From assembly GCA_030671745.1 (NCBI GenBank), contig DAOVHT010000025.1:1-13118 (forward strand): a stretch of 13,118 bases of DNA, given 5' to 3'. The first letter of the stretch is position 1; each line of letters starts with the position of its first letter. The stretch is from Candidatus Nanohaloarchaea archaeon (lineage in GTDB: Archaea; EX4484-52; GLR71). The notes under the pieces are model-generated. The model saw only the letters and a program-made list of their open reading frames with translations, was not told the DNA's origin and ran no database searches. This document shows positions 6,409-13,025 of the stretch, in pieces. Made by a program: the position numbers and the translations under genes.

Positions 6409-7302
6409 CTACACCAGTTTAAACATAGTATTACCAGTAGGCCTACCTAATAGTTTACCTAATAGTTTACCCAATAGATTTGTAGTTTCTTCAAACTCAT
6501 AACCCAAATCAGTCATAGCTTCTTTAATGAACTCTGTTGATTGTTCTGGTATCTTTTTCAGATGACGCAATTTAGATAAAATACCCAGTTCATCCACATT
6601 ATCCTCAACACCAAAACATTTATCATGAAATAATGATTGTGCATCATAACTTGCATCTTTAAGCAAAATACCTTCAATCATAATAAAATAAGCCGAATTA
6701 GTTTTAGTCATCGGATCTAGATGCAAATTACATTCAGATTCAATAGACATGATACTTTCGGCTTCATCTAAAGACCCATAAGGAATACCATTAGTTTCCA
6801 TAATCTCAACAAGTTCGCCCAGATTCTTATTATAACTCAAAACAAGACCTTCAAGTTCATCCTTAAAATCAGTAAATAATGAAGGATCAAGACAATATTT
6901 CTCTTGATCTTTAAGATAACCGCCACCTTTATGTTCCGCATCTAGATTAAGCACATTATACTTTTTTGTAAACGCTTTTGTAGAATCATGCATAACTAAT
7001 AAATCACTCTTTATTGCACCAAGATTATCTTCCAGACCCGAAATAGATTGATAATATTTATCAATACTTTTATCAAAAAGACCTTTACAGAATTTATTGA
7101 ATTTATCAGAATCAATATTACCTTGATACTTGACTCCTTTTTCAGACGAATGAGAACCGATAAAAAGACCAATATAATTAACAAGTTCATCATGAATATT
7201 TTTTTCCACACTTATGATCTGGTCATCAAGATATGTTGATACCGCCTCAAGCATAGAAAATACATTCTCATCCATATGAAGATTATACTGTTTTTCAGGC
7301 AT
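6409..7302 (-). CDS. Uncharacterised helical protein, tandem paralog 4 (KLLG repeats)
   Basis: This 297-aa protein of unknown function is the first of the four tandem paralogs in transcription order. The N-terminal helix (EAVSTYLDDQIISVEK) and VNYIGLFIGSH (41-51) parallel paralog 3. Near the C-terminus DLGYEFE (265-271) matches the LGY/LGF element of paralogs 1 and 3, and the end NTMFKLV matches their F-x-x-x endings. Between these lies a short in-frame repeat (LLG-KLLG-KLLG, about 276-286) from a 12-bp tandem DNA repeat. The frame stays open upstream, but ATG at 7302 is the preferred start: the TATA box at 7326-7333 is 27-28 nt before it and only about 18 nt before the alternative ATG at 7311. 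No membrane segment or catalytic signature was seen. Confidence 0.82.
   Translation of the reverse strand: MPEKQYNLHMDENVFSMLEAVSTYLDDQIISVEKNIHDELVNYIGLFIGSHSSEKGVKYQGNIDSDKFNKFCKGLFDKSIDKYYQSISGLEDNLGAIKSDLLVMHDSTKAFTKKYNVLNLDAEHKGGGYLKDQEKYCLDPSLFTDFKDELEGLVLSYNKNLGELVEIMETNGIPYGSLDEAESIMSIESECNLHLDPMTKTNSAYFIMIEGILLKDASYDAQSLFHDKCFGVEDNVDELGILSKLRHLKKIPEQSTEFIKEAMTDLGYEFEETTNLLGKLLGKLLGRPTGNTMFKLV
6445..6480. repeat. Three tandem 12-bp repeats inside paralog 4
   Basis: The unit ACCTAATAGTTT occurs twice exactly (6445-6456, 6457-6468) and a third time with two mismatches (6469-6480). It is in frame and encodes Lys-Leu-Leu-Gly units near the protein's C-terminus. Copy-number change would lengthen or shorten the tail by four residues without a frameshift. 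Confidence 0.9.
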
Positions 7303-7325
7303 TGCAATCATAAATAGTATTAACT

Positions 7326-7333
7326 TTATATAC
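7326..7333 (-). promoter_or_regulatory. TATA box of paralog 4
   Basis: TATATAAA on the minus strand is centred about 27.5 nt upstream of the ATG at 7302. It is the best TATA match in the block and predicts a leaderless mRNA. Confidence 0.7.
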
Positions 7334-7369
7334 TTATCACCAATAGATGACAAAAACAATAGAACCTGC

Positions 7370-7393
7370 AAAAAACGTCAAAAAAAGAAAAAA
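7370..7393 (-). terminator. T-rich terminator after the 533-aa gene
   Basis: On the minus strand this stretch reads successive runs of six, seven and six T, starting about 45 nt past the stop of the 533-aa protein gene and just before the paralog 4 promoter. Multiple U-tracts are typical of archaeal termination, so the 533-aa gene and the paralogs are probably separate transcripts. Confidence 0.55.
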
Positions 7394-7438
7394 GAGCACA
7401 ACCCCGCCCCTTCAACATATCAGTAAATCAAGATAACA

Positions 7439-9040
7439 TCAATCACCCTTATAGCTTGCCAAAGCATCGCTTGAATCATCAAAAATAATCGGCAACAGGT
7501 CATCAAGACCATATTTTTTAAGTGCATCAATACCATCTTGATCTGTTAATTTTGCAGCATACAACAAAATTTCATCATTACTACGTCCGTCATCATCTAA
7601 TTTGTTTCCTAAAAACAGTTTTCTTATCGGGTCTGTAAAAGTATAACCATATGACTTAACTAATGAATCATTAGCTCGATGAAAAGTATTTCGCGTATGA
7701 TTTAATTCAGACTTGGATATTTTTGATTTCTGAGCTGCAATAAGATCAGATCCATATTCAGATATATCAAAATATAAAGAAGGGATACCATTAAATGAAA
7801 CACTGATATTATCCATTAAAATTTCAAAAATATTATTTTTATCATAAATTAATTCTTTTTTAAGTCTGTTAGATACCCCTTCATATTTGGAATCAATAAA
7901 TTGTTGTTCTGTAACATCATAATGTTTAATGATTCTTGAATTTAAAGACTCTTTTATTAGAGGAAGCACTAAATGATAAGCATCAAATATATCTTTTACT
8001 GGTATATTTAATCCCTCATTTAAAATGTTATATGCATATTTCGCAAGTGCATACTCAAGTCCCTTGATATCATTTAATGAATCATAAAGTGTTATCTGTT
8101 CTAGATCATTCTCTTGCAGAAAATCAGATAATTCACCAGAAGTTAATTTCATGACACCTTTTTTAAGCTTGTGATCATAACCTTTAATCTGTTTTCTTGC
8201 CTCTTTTTTATCAAGCATCGTTATACCTAAAACTTTTGCAGAAACGATATCATTCGTCACATAATTAAAGAATTGCTTCACAACGATATCTATTTCATGA
8301 CCAAGAGCAATTTTATCTGTTGTTGTTTTGCTTGTTGTGCTTTTATTGTTAATCCCTTCATTTTTTGGCTTGGCTAAATAATGACCGACACCAATCCGTA
8401 TATTTTTATATAGATCATATAATGTATAACGAGAACCATACCGGACTTCAATCTCATTTCCATTTGAATCCGTATATATCTCTATAGGTATTTGATCTTT
8501 AAATTTGTCATAATTAACACTTTTAAGTTCTCCATCAACCATCATATCAATTGAAAACGCTTCAGCCCATGTTCTTAATTCAGGTGCAAGCCCGGATAAT
8601 TCATTTAAAAACGATTTATTGTCAACCATTACAGTCTTTCCGATAAGCCAATTTTGTATTGTTTTCTTTGTGACACCACCATCTATTAAATTATCTATAT
8701 ATGAAACTTTATCATTAAAATCAGTTATCCCTTTTGCTTCAAGACCCTCATTCAGAACGACTGCAAGCATAGGTTTATCATCAATATACAAACTTTCATA
8801 GGCAGCATTATACCTATCACTTTTTCTCAGATCAGATTCTATATCCTTCAAAGATTTATCTATGAATTCTTTTTCAAAATAGAGCAATTCCCCTTCTTGA
8901 ATATCCCTTGCGTTTTTTAAGAACAATTTACCATTTACATCACTGCACACATGATCGCTGTTTAAATTTAATATGGTGTTACCTGCAGTAGTTTTAACTA
9001 ATACCATATTATTTTTGTTATGTCTTGATGTTTTAGACAT
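7439..9040 (-). CDS. Uncharacterised 533-aa protein with beta-rich N-terminal module and HTH-like motif
   Basis: The overall family is not recognised. Visible modules, in order: a beta-rich segment (about 12-58) ending NARDIQEGELLYF, reminiscent of 'A-x-x-L-x-x-G-D' barrel modules; a helical stretch; a helix-turn-helix-like segment (about 114-134) with GGVTKKTIQNWLIG; a region with TLYDLYKNIRIGVGHYLA (206-223); a Ser/Thr/Lys linker (about 228-243); and a long helical C-terminal region, ending GLDDLLPIIFDD and an acidic tail. From memory, the same order occurs in the C-terminal part of DISARM DrmE-like and similar defence-associated proteins; this is a low-confidence inference. ATG at 9040 was chosen over an upstream open stretch to 9112 because GGTGAT is 4 nt before it and TTATATAA at 9082-9089 places a start site near 9059. 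The gene is divergent from topA and strongly AT-rich. Confidence 0.8.
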   Translation of the reverse strand: MSKTSRHNKNNMVLVKTTAGNTILNLNSDHVCSDVNGKLFLKNARDIQEGELLYFEKEFIDKSLKDIESDLRKSDRYNAAYESLYIDDKPMLAVVLNEGLEAKGITDFNDKVSYIDNLIDGGVTKKTIQNWLIGKTVMVDNKSFLNELSGLAPELRTWAEAFSIDMMVDGELKSVNYDKFKDQIPIEIYTDSNGNEIEVRYGSRYTLYDLYKNIRIGVGHYLAKPKNEGINNKSTTSKTTTDKIALGHEIDIVVKQFFNYVTNDIVSAKVLGITMLDKKEARKQIKGYDHKLKKGVMKLTSGELSDFLQENDLEQITLYDSLNDIKGLEYALAKYAYNILNEGLNIPVKDIFDAYHLVLPLIKESLNSRIIKHYDVTEQQFIDSKYEGVSNRLKKELIYDKNNIFEILMDNISVSFNGIPSLYFDISEYGSDLIAAQKSKISKSELNHTRNTFHRANDSLVKSYGYTFTDPIRKLFLGNKLDDDGRSNDEILLYAAKLTDQDGIDALKKYGLDDLLPIIFDDSSDALASYKGD

Positions 9041-9044
9041 ATAA

Positions 9045-9090
9045 ATCACCAATTTATGGATACGTAGCACAATACGTTGAGTTATATAAG
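9045..9090 (-). promoter_or_regulatory. TATA box and GGTGAT Shine-Dalgarno of the 533-aa gene
   Basis: CTTATATAAC (9081-9090, minus strand) predicts transcription from about 9059, giving a leader of roughly 20 nt that carries GGTGAT (9045-9050) 4 nt before the ATG at 9040. Unlike most neighbours this transcript appears to have a leader, and it excludes the 24 upstream in-frame codons as coding sequence. Confidence 0.65.
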
Positions 9091-9137
9091 TGTTTCGGAC
9101 AAAAACACACAATCAAAACCAACAAAAACCCAAAAAC

Positions 9138-9145
9138 ATATAAAA
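9138..9145 (+). promoter_or_regulatory. TATA box of topA
   Basis: ATATAAAA is centred about 27.5 nt upstream of the topA ATG at 9169, predicting a leaderless transcript. The divergent 533-aa gene has its own TATA box about 56 nt away, so the 128-nt intergenic region is a back-to-back promoter pair. Confidence 0.7.
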
Positions 9146-9168
9146 ACCTCCGACTACCATCCATATTA

Positions 9169-11442
9169 ATGTCTTACACACTGATCATCTCAGAGAAACC
9201 GTCCGCGGCACGAAAGATAGCCGCAGCGATAACAGAAAAAGGTGTCAAGGTATTGAAGGCAGGCGACGTCAGTTACCTAGAGATTGAAAGACATGGCGAA
9301 AAGATTCTTGTCGCACCAGCTGTAGGTCACCTTTTCGGTCTTGCACAAAAGAGCAAAAGCTGGACATACCCAGTGTTTGACACTGAATGGCAACCGACTT
9401 TCAAGATATCAAAAAATGCAGGATACGTAAAGAAATATTATACCATGCTAAAAAAATTATCAAAGGACGCAGACAAATTTGTAGTGGCAACCGACCTTGA
9501 TATTGAGGGAGAGACAATAGCATACACAATCCTTAAAAACATCTGCAAGACCACAGACGCAAAACGGATGGAATTTTCCACACTGACAAAACAGGACCTG
9601 ATCAACGCTTACGACAACGCAAAACCGCACATCAATTTCGGTCTTGCAAATGCCGGCGTCACAAGACACACACTCGATTTCTATTTCGGTATAAACATAT
9701 CCCGCGCACTGACAATCGCAGTCAAGACCGCAGGCACATACAAAGTATTGAGTGCAGGTCGTGTCCAGGGCCCGGCACTTGCATTCCTTGCAAAAAGAGA
9801 GAAAGAGATCCAAGCATTCATATCCACACCATTCTGGCAGATAGAGATGGACACACCCAAATTCAAGGCGATGTACGAAAATGACAAAATCCTTGACAAG
9901 AAAGATGCAGAAAAGATAGTCTCAGAGACGACCGGGAAAGACGCAAAGGTCATAGAGCAGACCAACAAGAACTACAAGCAGAAACCACCCACACCATTCA
10001 ACCTTACAGACCTACAGGTTGAGGCGCACAAACTGTTCAGCATAGTTCCGAGAGACACACAACAGATTGCCCAGAAACTTTATGAGATGGCAGTCATATC
10101 ATACCCAAGAACTAGTTCACAGATTTTAGACCCTAAACTAGGTTTCAAAGAGATACTAGAAAAACTTTCAAAGAATCCCGAATACATAGGCAAGGCAAAA
10201 CAACTTCTTTCACTACCGAAACTGGTACCGAACAACGGTAAAAAGACAGACGACGCCCACCCACCTATACATCCTACGGGCGAGATGCCGAAAGGTTTGA
10301 TAGGCCGTGACAAGAAGATATATGACCTTATCGTCAAACGATTCTTTGCAACTTTCGGGACTCCAGCCACACGGCAGTCATCAAAGATAGTCCTTGACGT
10401 CAACACACACAAGTTCCAGACCGAAGGAAAAAGAACGATCGAGAACGGATGGTTTGACCTTTACGAACCATACGTCAAACTTGAAGAGGTCACACTGCCA
10501 CAGATGACAGACGGCGAAATGGTAACGAACAAAAAAATCACACTTTTAGACAAAGAGACAAAACCACCGAACAGGTACAATGAATCATCAATCATCAAGG
10601 AACTGGAAAAACGGAACCTGGGCACTAAAGCCACACGCGCAGAGATAATCAATAACCTTTACAAGAGAAATTACCTGATGGAAAAAAGAATCGAAGTAAC
10701 AGATTTAGGTTTGACAGTGATTGACACGCTTGAGAAATACTGTCCGGAAATAATATCAGAAGACCTGACCCGGACATTCGAAAAGCACATGGATGACATC
10801 GAGCACGAAAAGGAATCAAGTGACGACATAATCAATAAGGCCGAAAAAGAACTGACAGGAATCCTAACAAAATACAAGGATCACGAGAAAGAGATCGGTC
10901 TGTCCCTTGTAAAAGCTACACGAGAGACACAGAATGAAGAGAGCACGATCGGCCCTTGCAAAGTCTGCGGTGTCGGCACACTGATGATGAAAAGATCCAA
11001 GTTCGGCCGGTTCATCGCCTGCGACAAGTATCCGGACTGCAAAGCTACATATTCACTGCCTAAAAACGGCATGATAAAAAGCCTGAAAAAAGAATGTGAA
11101 GAGTGCGGTTTCCCACTGATAAGCATCATCAACAAAGGCAAGAAACCACAGCAGTTGTGCATCAACCCGAAATGCCCAACAAAAAAGATCGAGGACGCCG
11201 GCGCAACCGAAGAAGTTAAAGAGATCGAAAACGGCACGCTTGTCAAGACCTGCCCGAAATGCAAATCAAAACTGATACTGAGGAGCAGCATCTACGGAAA
11301 GTTCCTAGGCTGCAGTGGATACCCAAAATGCCGGTATACAGAGCGCCTTGACGGCAAAGACAATGTGAAAAAGAAGTATCCTGTTAAGAAGAAGGCTGCG
11401 ACAAAAACCAAGAAGAAGACTGTTTCTAAGGGGAAAAAATAA
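9169..11442 (+). CDS. topA: DNA topoisomerase I (type IA), archaeal
   Basis: This type IA topoisomerase relaxes negatively supercoiled DNA by transient single-strand cleavage with a 5'-phosphotyrosine link. The 757-aa protein starts with a Toprim domain: E9 in ISEKPSAA and the DxDxEG motif at D109/D111/E113. The topoisomerase core has SAGRVQGPAL (195-204), the active-site Tyr Y312 followed by R314 in SYPRTSSQ, the DDAHPPIHPT segment (361-370) and the GTKATRAEII motif (485-494). Three C-terminal zinc ribbons follow: C597/C600/C618/C624, C643/C646/C664/C669 and C695/C698/C715/C721. The Lys-rich tail probably contacts DNA. All catalytic residues are present, so it should be active. Codons are G/C-ending compared with both flanking minus-strand genes, as expected for a core gene. 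It is convergent with the nuclease gene, with 13 nt between stops. Confidence 0.97.
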   Translation: MSYTLIISEKPSAARKIAAAITEKGVKVLKAGDVSYLEIERHGEKILVAPAVGHLFGLAQKSKSWTYPVFDTEWQPTFKISKNAGYVKKYYTMLKKLSKDADKFVVATDLDIEGETIAYTILKNICKTTDAKRMEFSTLTKQDLINAYDNAKPHINFGLANAGVTRHTLDFYFGINISRALTIAVKTAGTYKVLSAGRVQGPALAFLAKREKEIQAFISTPFWQIEMDTPKFKAMYENDKILDKKDAEKIVSETTGKDAKVIEQTNKNYKQKPPTPFNLTDLQVEAHKLFSIVPRDTQQIAQKLYEMAVISYPRTSSQILDPKLGFKEILEKLSKNPEYIGKAKQLLSLPKLVPNNGKKTDDAHPPIHPTGEMPKGLIGRDKKIYDLIVKRFFATFGTPATRQSSKIVLDVNTHKFQTEGKRTIENGWFDLYEPYVKLEEVTLPQMTDGEMVTNKKITLLDKETKPPNRYNESSIIKELEKRNLGTKATRAEIINNLYKRNYLMEKRIEVTDLGLTVIDTLEKYCPEIISEDLTRTFEKHMDDIEHEKESSDDIINKAEKELTGILTKYKDHEKEIGLSLVKATRETQNEESTIGPCKVCGVGTLMMKRSKFGRFIACDKYPDCKATYSLPKNGMIKSLKKECEECGFPLISIINKGKKPQQLCINPKCPTKKIEDAGATEEVKEIENGTLVKTCPKCKSKLILRSSIYGKFLGCSGYPKCRYTERLDGKDNVKKKYPVKKKAATKTKKKTVSKGKK

Positions 11443-11449
11443 TAAAAAA
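11434..11449 (-). terminator. T-tract terminator of the nuclease gene, inside the topA 3' end
   Basis: Read on the minus strand, two runs of six T (11449-11444 and 11439-11434) follow the nuclease stop by about 7 nt. They overlap the last Lys codons and stop of the convergent topA gene. Confidence 0.5.
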
Positions 11450-11455
11450 CATAAC

Positions 11456-12016
11456 TTAAAATTTATCAAAAAGTTTTTCCGAGAACTTACAGAAATCCCA
11501 AATCAAAGGTTTATTTAAATTAAATTCTTTTCGATGCCCTAAATAATTATTACTACTTTCTTTTGTTATTTTTTTGCCTTGTTCAAGTTCTTCATAAGTA
11601 ATACATTTTATATGTTCTTTTGAAACAACAACAAAATAACAATCTTTATATGGATACTTTTTATCATATAAATCACTCTCTTCTTTCAATGAATCCATAT
11701 TAAATATACCATCATATCTAAATTTGACTTCAATAAAAAAAACATTTTTTGTTATTTTATTTTGAATAACAAAATCAGGCATCTTCCTAATCATATAAGC
11801 AGTACTATTCTTAATCTTAGAAAGACCATTTTTAAGTGCAGGTATTGTATTTTCCATACCATAACGATACACAAAATATCCAGAATTTTCAAACAATTGT
11901 TCAATAAGAGCTTCCGCAATCCTACCTTTGATAAGATCTTCATTAAATTTTGAATCTTTTTTATTAAGACCATTTATTTTAGTTACATTATGTCTTGAAT
12001 CATCCATTTTAACCAT
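11456..12016 (-). CDS. PD-(D/E)XK nuclease-like protein
   Basis: The 186-aa product has the PD-(D/E)XK nuclease pattern: a helix GRIAEALIEQLF with E35, then P80-D81 in RKMPDFVI, a short turn, and E96-V97-K98 in FFIEVKFR. The spacing of D81 and E96-x-K98 fits the metal-binding core. Relatives include restriction endonucleases, Holliday-junction resolvases and other DNA-cleaving enzymes; which one applies cannot be decided here. No methyltransferase or specificity partner is in the window, so a classical restriction-modification pair is not seen. Codons are A/T-ending like the block across topA. ATG at 12016 is preferred because the TATA box at 12038-12045 is centred about 25.5 nt before it; in-frame ATGs at 12025 and 12007 are alternatives. 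The residues SRHN near the start also occur near the start of the 533-aa protein. Confidence 0.78.
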   Translation of the reverse strand: MVKMDDSRHNVTKINGLNKKDSKFNEDLIKGRIAEALIEQLFENSGYFVYRYGMENTIPALKNGLSKIKNSTAYMIRKMPDFVIQNKITKNVFFIEVKFRYDGIFNMDSLKEESDLYDKKYPYKDCYFVVVSKEHIKCITYEELEQGKKITKESSNNYLGHRKEFNLNKPLIWDFCKFSEKLFDKF

Positions 12017-12035
12017 AAATATCATAGTTAATCTA

Positions 12036-12047
12036 TGTATATATACA
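12036..12047 (-). promoter_or_regulatory. TATA box within a perfect palindrome, nuclease promoter
   Basis: TGTATATATACA is a perfect 12-bp palindrome. Its TATATATA core (12038-12045) is centred about 25.5 nt upstream of the ATG at 12016, so the nuclease mRNA is probably leaderless. A dimeric repressor site overlapping the TATA box is possible but not shown. Confidence 0.6.
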
Positions 12048-12069
12048 ATAACCCTAAAAACCCTTCAAA

Positions 12070-12077
12070 TATAAAAA
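12070..12077 (+). promoter_or_regulatory. TATA box of the Cys-rich protein gene
   Basis: TATAAAAA, extended by upstream AAA, is centred about 26 nt upstream of the ATG at 12099, predicting a leaderless mRNA that probably also covers the ASCH-like gene. Confidence 0.65.
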
Positions 12078-12098
12078 CTAAATCCAACAAATAATAAC

Positions 12099-12551
12099 AT
12101 GCAACCCAACACAAAAAAAACACTGATCATAATCTCATTAATTCTAGTAACAGCAACAGCATTCTTCATCTTAGAACAGGACGACAACCAATATCTACAG
12201 AACGACTGCGACACAGAAGATACCCATTCAGAGATCTGCCCAATAGACGACATGACATTAGACAAGATAGATTCTTTTGAAACCTGCGCAGCCGCCGGAA
12301 ACCCGATAATGGAAAGCTACCCGAGACAGTGCAGAGCAGGTGATCAAACATATGTTGACGACATATCAGTAAAATGCACAGCAGAGCAAAGAGATGTAGA
12401 TGCATGTATCACGCTCTACGAACCCGTGTGCGCAACCGTCAACATACAATGCATTACAGCACCATGCAACCCAATAAAAGAGACATTCAGCAATTCATGC
12501 TTTGCCTGCAGAAATCCTCTTGTAGAGTCTTATGTGCCGGGAGAATGCTGA
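12099..12551 (+). CDS. Membrane-anchored or secreted Cys-rich protein
   Basis: This 150-aa protein has a basic N-terminus (K6, K7) and one hydrophobic segment (about 8-24) that is a signal peptide or signal anchor. The rest is presumably outside the membrane. It has twelve cysteines (37, 47, 63, 78, 93, 103, 111, 118, 123, 134, 137, 150), an even number suited to disulfides. The element ETCAAAGNPIMESYPRQC (61-78) is of a type that recurs in exported prokaryotic proteins of unknown role. A related element near the end (RNPLVESYVPGEC, 138-150) suggests two diverged copies of one module, the second embedded in an EPVCATV...SNSCFAC context reminiscent of Kazal-like domains. No enzymatic function is visible. 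It is followed after 3 nt by the ASCH-like gene. Codon use is closer to the core genes than to the AT-rich block. Confidence 0.82.
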   Translation: MQPNTKKTLIIISLILVTATAFFILEQDDNQYLQNDCDTEDTHSEICPIDDMTLDKIDSFETCAAAGNPIMESYPRQCRAGDQTYVDDISVKCTAEQRDVDACITLYEPVCATVNIQCITAPCNPIKETFSNSCFACRNPLVESYVPGEC

Positions 12552-12554
12552 ATC

Positions 12555-13025
12555 ATGCAGATAGAATTCATGATAAGCCTCAAAGAACAGTACATGAACG
12601 CAATAGAAAACAAGACCAAACTTCACGAATTCAGGCGCAGATTCTCTAAAGTCAACCACAACTTTTATTCTTTAATCTATGTCTCAAGCCCAATAAGCAA
12701 AGTCACAGCAATAGTAAAATTCTACCCACCGATAGAAGGCGATATAGATGATATGCTCGTATTAAGACAAACACACAGTTTCAGCAACAACCAAGAAGTA
12801 AGAGACTATTTCAAAGATTCAAAGACCTATCATGCACTACCAATAAAACAAATACAACTTTTAAACAATCCAATACCACTAAAAAAATTAAGAGAACTGG
12901 TACCCAACTTCGCCCCACCTCAATCCTATTTTAGAATAGACAACGATAAATATTCAGTAATTGTTGATCATGTAAATAAAACAGATAACACTAAAACCCG
13001 CTTGCCTCATCAATCGCTTTCTTGA
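12555..13025 (+). CDS. ASCH/PUA-like domain protein
   Basis: The 156-aa product resembles small ASCH-domain (PUA-like fold) proteins. It has an N-terminal ISLKEQYMNAIENKTKLHEFRRRF stretch whose K-x-H-E-F-R-R-R core (22-29) is the typical signature, a middle VTAIVKF strand, and a late PPQSYFRI element (121-128). Such proteins are predicted to bind RNA or nucleotides; the ligand is unknown. It starts 3 nt after the stop of the Cys-rich gene, with GGGAG (12539-12543) 11 nt before the ATG, so it is probably translated from the same mRNA. An in-frame ATG at 12570 also fits the family's usual start and cannot be excluded. The last 35 nt overlap the antisense gene entering from the right. The final residues look like non-domain extension. 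Confidence 0.75.
   Translation: MQIEFMISLKEQYMNAIENKTKLHEFRRRFSKVNHNFYSLIYVSSPISKVTAIVKFYPPIEGDIDDMLVLRQTHSFSNNQEVRDYFKDSKTYHALPIKQIQLLNNPIPLKKLRELVPNFAPPQSYFRIDNDKYSVIVDHVNKTDNTKTRLPHQSLS

Noticed and set aside
6445..6480. Repeat cluster as a small CRISPR array
   Set aside because: The units are 12 bp, directly adjacent without spacers, and in frame inside a coding sequence.
8867..9007. N-terminal beta-rich part of the 533-aa protein as an intein/Hint domain
   Set aside because: There is no nucleophilic Cys/Ser at a splice junction, no His-Asn C-terminal junction and no interrupted host protein. The segment is also far too short.
9041..9112. 24-residue N-terminal extension of the 533-aa protein
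   Set aside because: The extension runs through the TATA box and SD of the gene, and the ATG at 9040 has GGTGAT at the right distance.
9460..9968. Long antisense open frames beneath topA (minus strand)
   Set aside because: They lie wholly inside a certain, well-conserved gene, have no promoter or start signal, and have low-complexity, Cys/Ser-rich translations typical of shadows.
11456..12016. Restriction-modification system
   Set aside because: Only a nuclease-like protein is present. No methyltransferase or specificity gene was found anywhere in the window.
12374..12649. Plus-strand open frame overlapping the Cys-rich and ASCH-like genes
   Set aside because: It is an out-of-frame shadow spanning the junction of two better-supported genes, and its translation shows no domain-like pattern.
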